Assembly: GCA_003534085.1 (NCBI GenBank)
Contig: DQBY01000017.1
Location: 1-5,860, forward strand
Origin: Candidatus Moraniibacteriota bacterium
Lineage (GTDB): Bacteria > Patescibacteriota > Minisyncoccia > Moranbacterales > UBA2206
Direction of reading: 5' to 3'
Length of the DNA stretch: 5,860 nucleotides
Shown here in pieces: positions 5,142 to 5,860 of the stretch. The first letter of the stretch is position 1; the number at the start of each line of letters is the position of its first letter. Both the position numbers and the translations under genes were made by a program. Below the pieces are notes generated by a model. The model searched no databases. It was given only the letters and a program-made list of their open reading frames with translations, and was not told where the DNA came from.

Positions 5142-5147
5142 CAAGAT

Positions 5148-5176
5148 TTGCAAAAAAGCTTTTTGGCTGGTAGTAT
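5148..5176 (+). promoter_or_regulatory. Extended -10 promoter of tyrS, near-leaderless
   Basis: TGG-TAGTAT (5168-5176) is an extended -10 element; TTGCAA (5148-5153) at a 17-base spacing is a partial -35 box. Transcription would start near 5183, three bases before the ATG at 5186. The spacer contains the 12-base palindrome AAAAAGCTTTTT (5153-5164), which might be an operator or simply chance. There is no T-box leader. Confidence 0.6.
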
Positions 5177-5185
5177 GGAATTATT

Positions 5186-5860
5186 ATGAGCAAAGAACAA
5201 GAACAAGAAATAGATGAAATTTTGACCCGCGGGGTTGAAAAGATCTACCCTTCAAAAGAGGAACTGAAAAAATCTTTGATGTCGGGCAAGAAAATAAGGC
5301 TTTATTGCGGCTACGATCCGACGGCTAAGTCTCTTCATATCGGGAATGCCATTTCCATCAACAAGCTCGGTCAATTCCAAAAACTCGGGCACGAGGTCAT
5401 TTTTCTTATCGGTGATTTTACCGGAATGATCGGGGATCCGACCGACAAAAGCGCAACTCGCAATAAATTGACGAGAGAAGATACTTTGCGAAATAGCGAA
5501 AATTACAAAAAGCAGGCCTCCGGATATTTGAAGTTTGATGGAGAAAATCCGGCGATTGTCAGATACAACAGCGAATGGAGCGATAAGCTGACTTTCAAGG
5601 ATTTGATCGGATTGTCTTCCAATTTTACGGTGCAGCAGATGCTCGAAAGGGATATGTTTGAAAAGAGGATCAAAGAGGAAAAACCGGTTTATCTCCATGA
5701 GTTTCTATATCCGCTGGCTCAAGGATACGACAGTGTGGCCATGGATGTGGATCTGGAAATCGGAGGAAACGATCAAATGTTCAATATGCTCGCGGGAAGA
5801 GATCTGATGAAAGCCATAAAAGGCAAAGAAAAGTTTGTCTTGACTATGAAAATTTTGGCG
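5186..5860 (+). CDS. tyrS: Tyrosine--tRNA ligase, N-terminal part (runs off the window)
   Basis: TyrRS charges tRNA-Tyr with tyrosine using ATP. The visible 225 residues are the N-terminal portion of the class I catalytic domain. YCGYDPTAKSLHIGN (40-54) contains the tyrosine-pocket residues and the HIGH-type motif HIGN (51-54). TGMIGDPTDKSATR (79-92) is characteristic of TyrRS, not TrpRS. YPLAQGYD (175-182) gives the Tyr, Gln and Asp that bind the amino acid, and IGGNDQMFNMLAGR (192-205) follows as expected. The KMSKS loop and the tRNA-binding C-terminal domain lie beyond base 5860. The ATG at 5186 follows an extended -10 box and has no SD, suggesting near-leaderless translation. An upstream start is not possible without crossing the promoter. 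It is divergent from the diguanylate cyclase gene and unlikely to be co-regulated with it. Confidence 0.95.
   Translation, partial: MSKEQEQEIDEILTRGVEKIYPSKEELKKSLMSGKKIRLYCGYDPTAKSLHIGNAISINKLGQFQKLGHEVIFLIGDFTGMIGDPTDKSATRNKLTREDTLRNSENYKKQASGYLKFDGENPAIVRYNSEWSDKLTFKDLIGLSSNFTVQQMLERDMFEKRIKEEKPVYLHEFLYPLAQGYDSVAMDVDLEIGGNDQMFNMLAGRDLMKAIKGKEKFVLTMKILA

Noticed and set aside
5069..5185. T-box leader for tyrS
   Set aside because: The tyrS promoter is three bases from the ATG, so there is no leader, and no T-box sequence or terminator lies there.
1..5860. CRISPR array, tRNA genes, insertion sequences
   Set aside because: No regularly spaced direct repeats, no tRNA cloverleaf and no transposase-like frame were found on either strand.

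Overview
The window looks like a chromosomal segment from a small-genome bacterium, most likely of the Candidate Phyla Radiation (Patescibacteria, Parcubacteria-like). This placement is inferred from the mixture of features: core genes with no Shine-Dalgarno site and a -10 box almost touching the start codon, a SecD with a large extra domain, very short hypothetical genes, and AT-rich or palindromic intergenic repeats. TGA is used as a stop codon (both GGDEF genes), which argues against the lineages that read TGA as glycine.

Layout. Positions 1-122 hold palindromic GC-rich sequence that can fold into a nested, branched RNA-like structure. A near-leaderless 84-aa acidic hypothetical gene follows (144-398), then a T-run terminator candidate interleaved with a promoter. 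Next comes the Sec-accessory cluster on the + strand: secD (459-2135), secF (2247-3146) and a methionine-rich 83-aa protein (3196-3447). A bidirectional hairpin terminator (about 3525-3557) closes it. On the - strand lie two separately transcribed GGDEF genes. The distal one (3543-4118) is a soluble coiled-coil protein with an altered GG-HS-DEF active-site loop. The proximal one (4340-5068) is a membrane-anchored diguanylate cyclase with an intact motif. A divergent promoter region (5069-5185) separates the latter from tyrS, which starts at 5186 and runs off the right edge.

How the genes fit together. SecD and SecF form the membrane complex that uses the proton motive force to help pull proteins through SecYEG. 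Here SecD carries a parvulin-type prolyl isomerase domain in its extracytoplasmic head, with its elements in circularly permuted order, so export and folding may be coupled in one protein. The two GGDEF proteins suggest a small cyclic-di-GMP module: one probable synthase and one probable receptor or modified enzyme, both keeping an RxxD inhibitory-site motif. Two expression styles coexist: near-leaderless starts for ORF1, secD and tyrS, and strong SD sites with near-consensus promoters for the GGDEF genes. The most notable observations are the permuted parvulin insert in SecD, the two-residue insertion in the GGDEF loop, and the structured element at the left edge.
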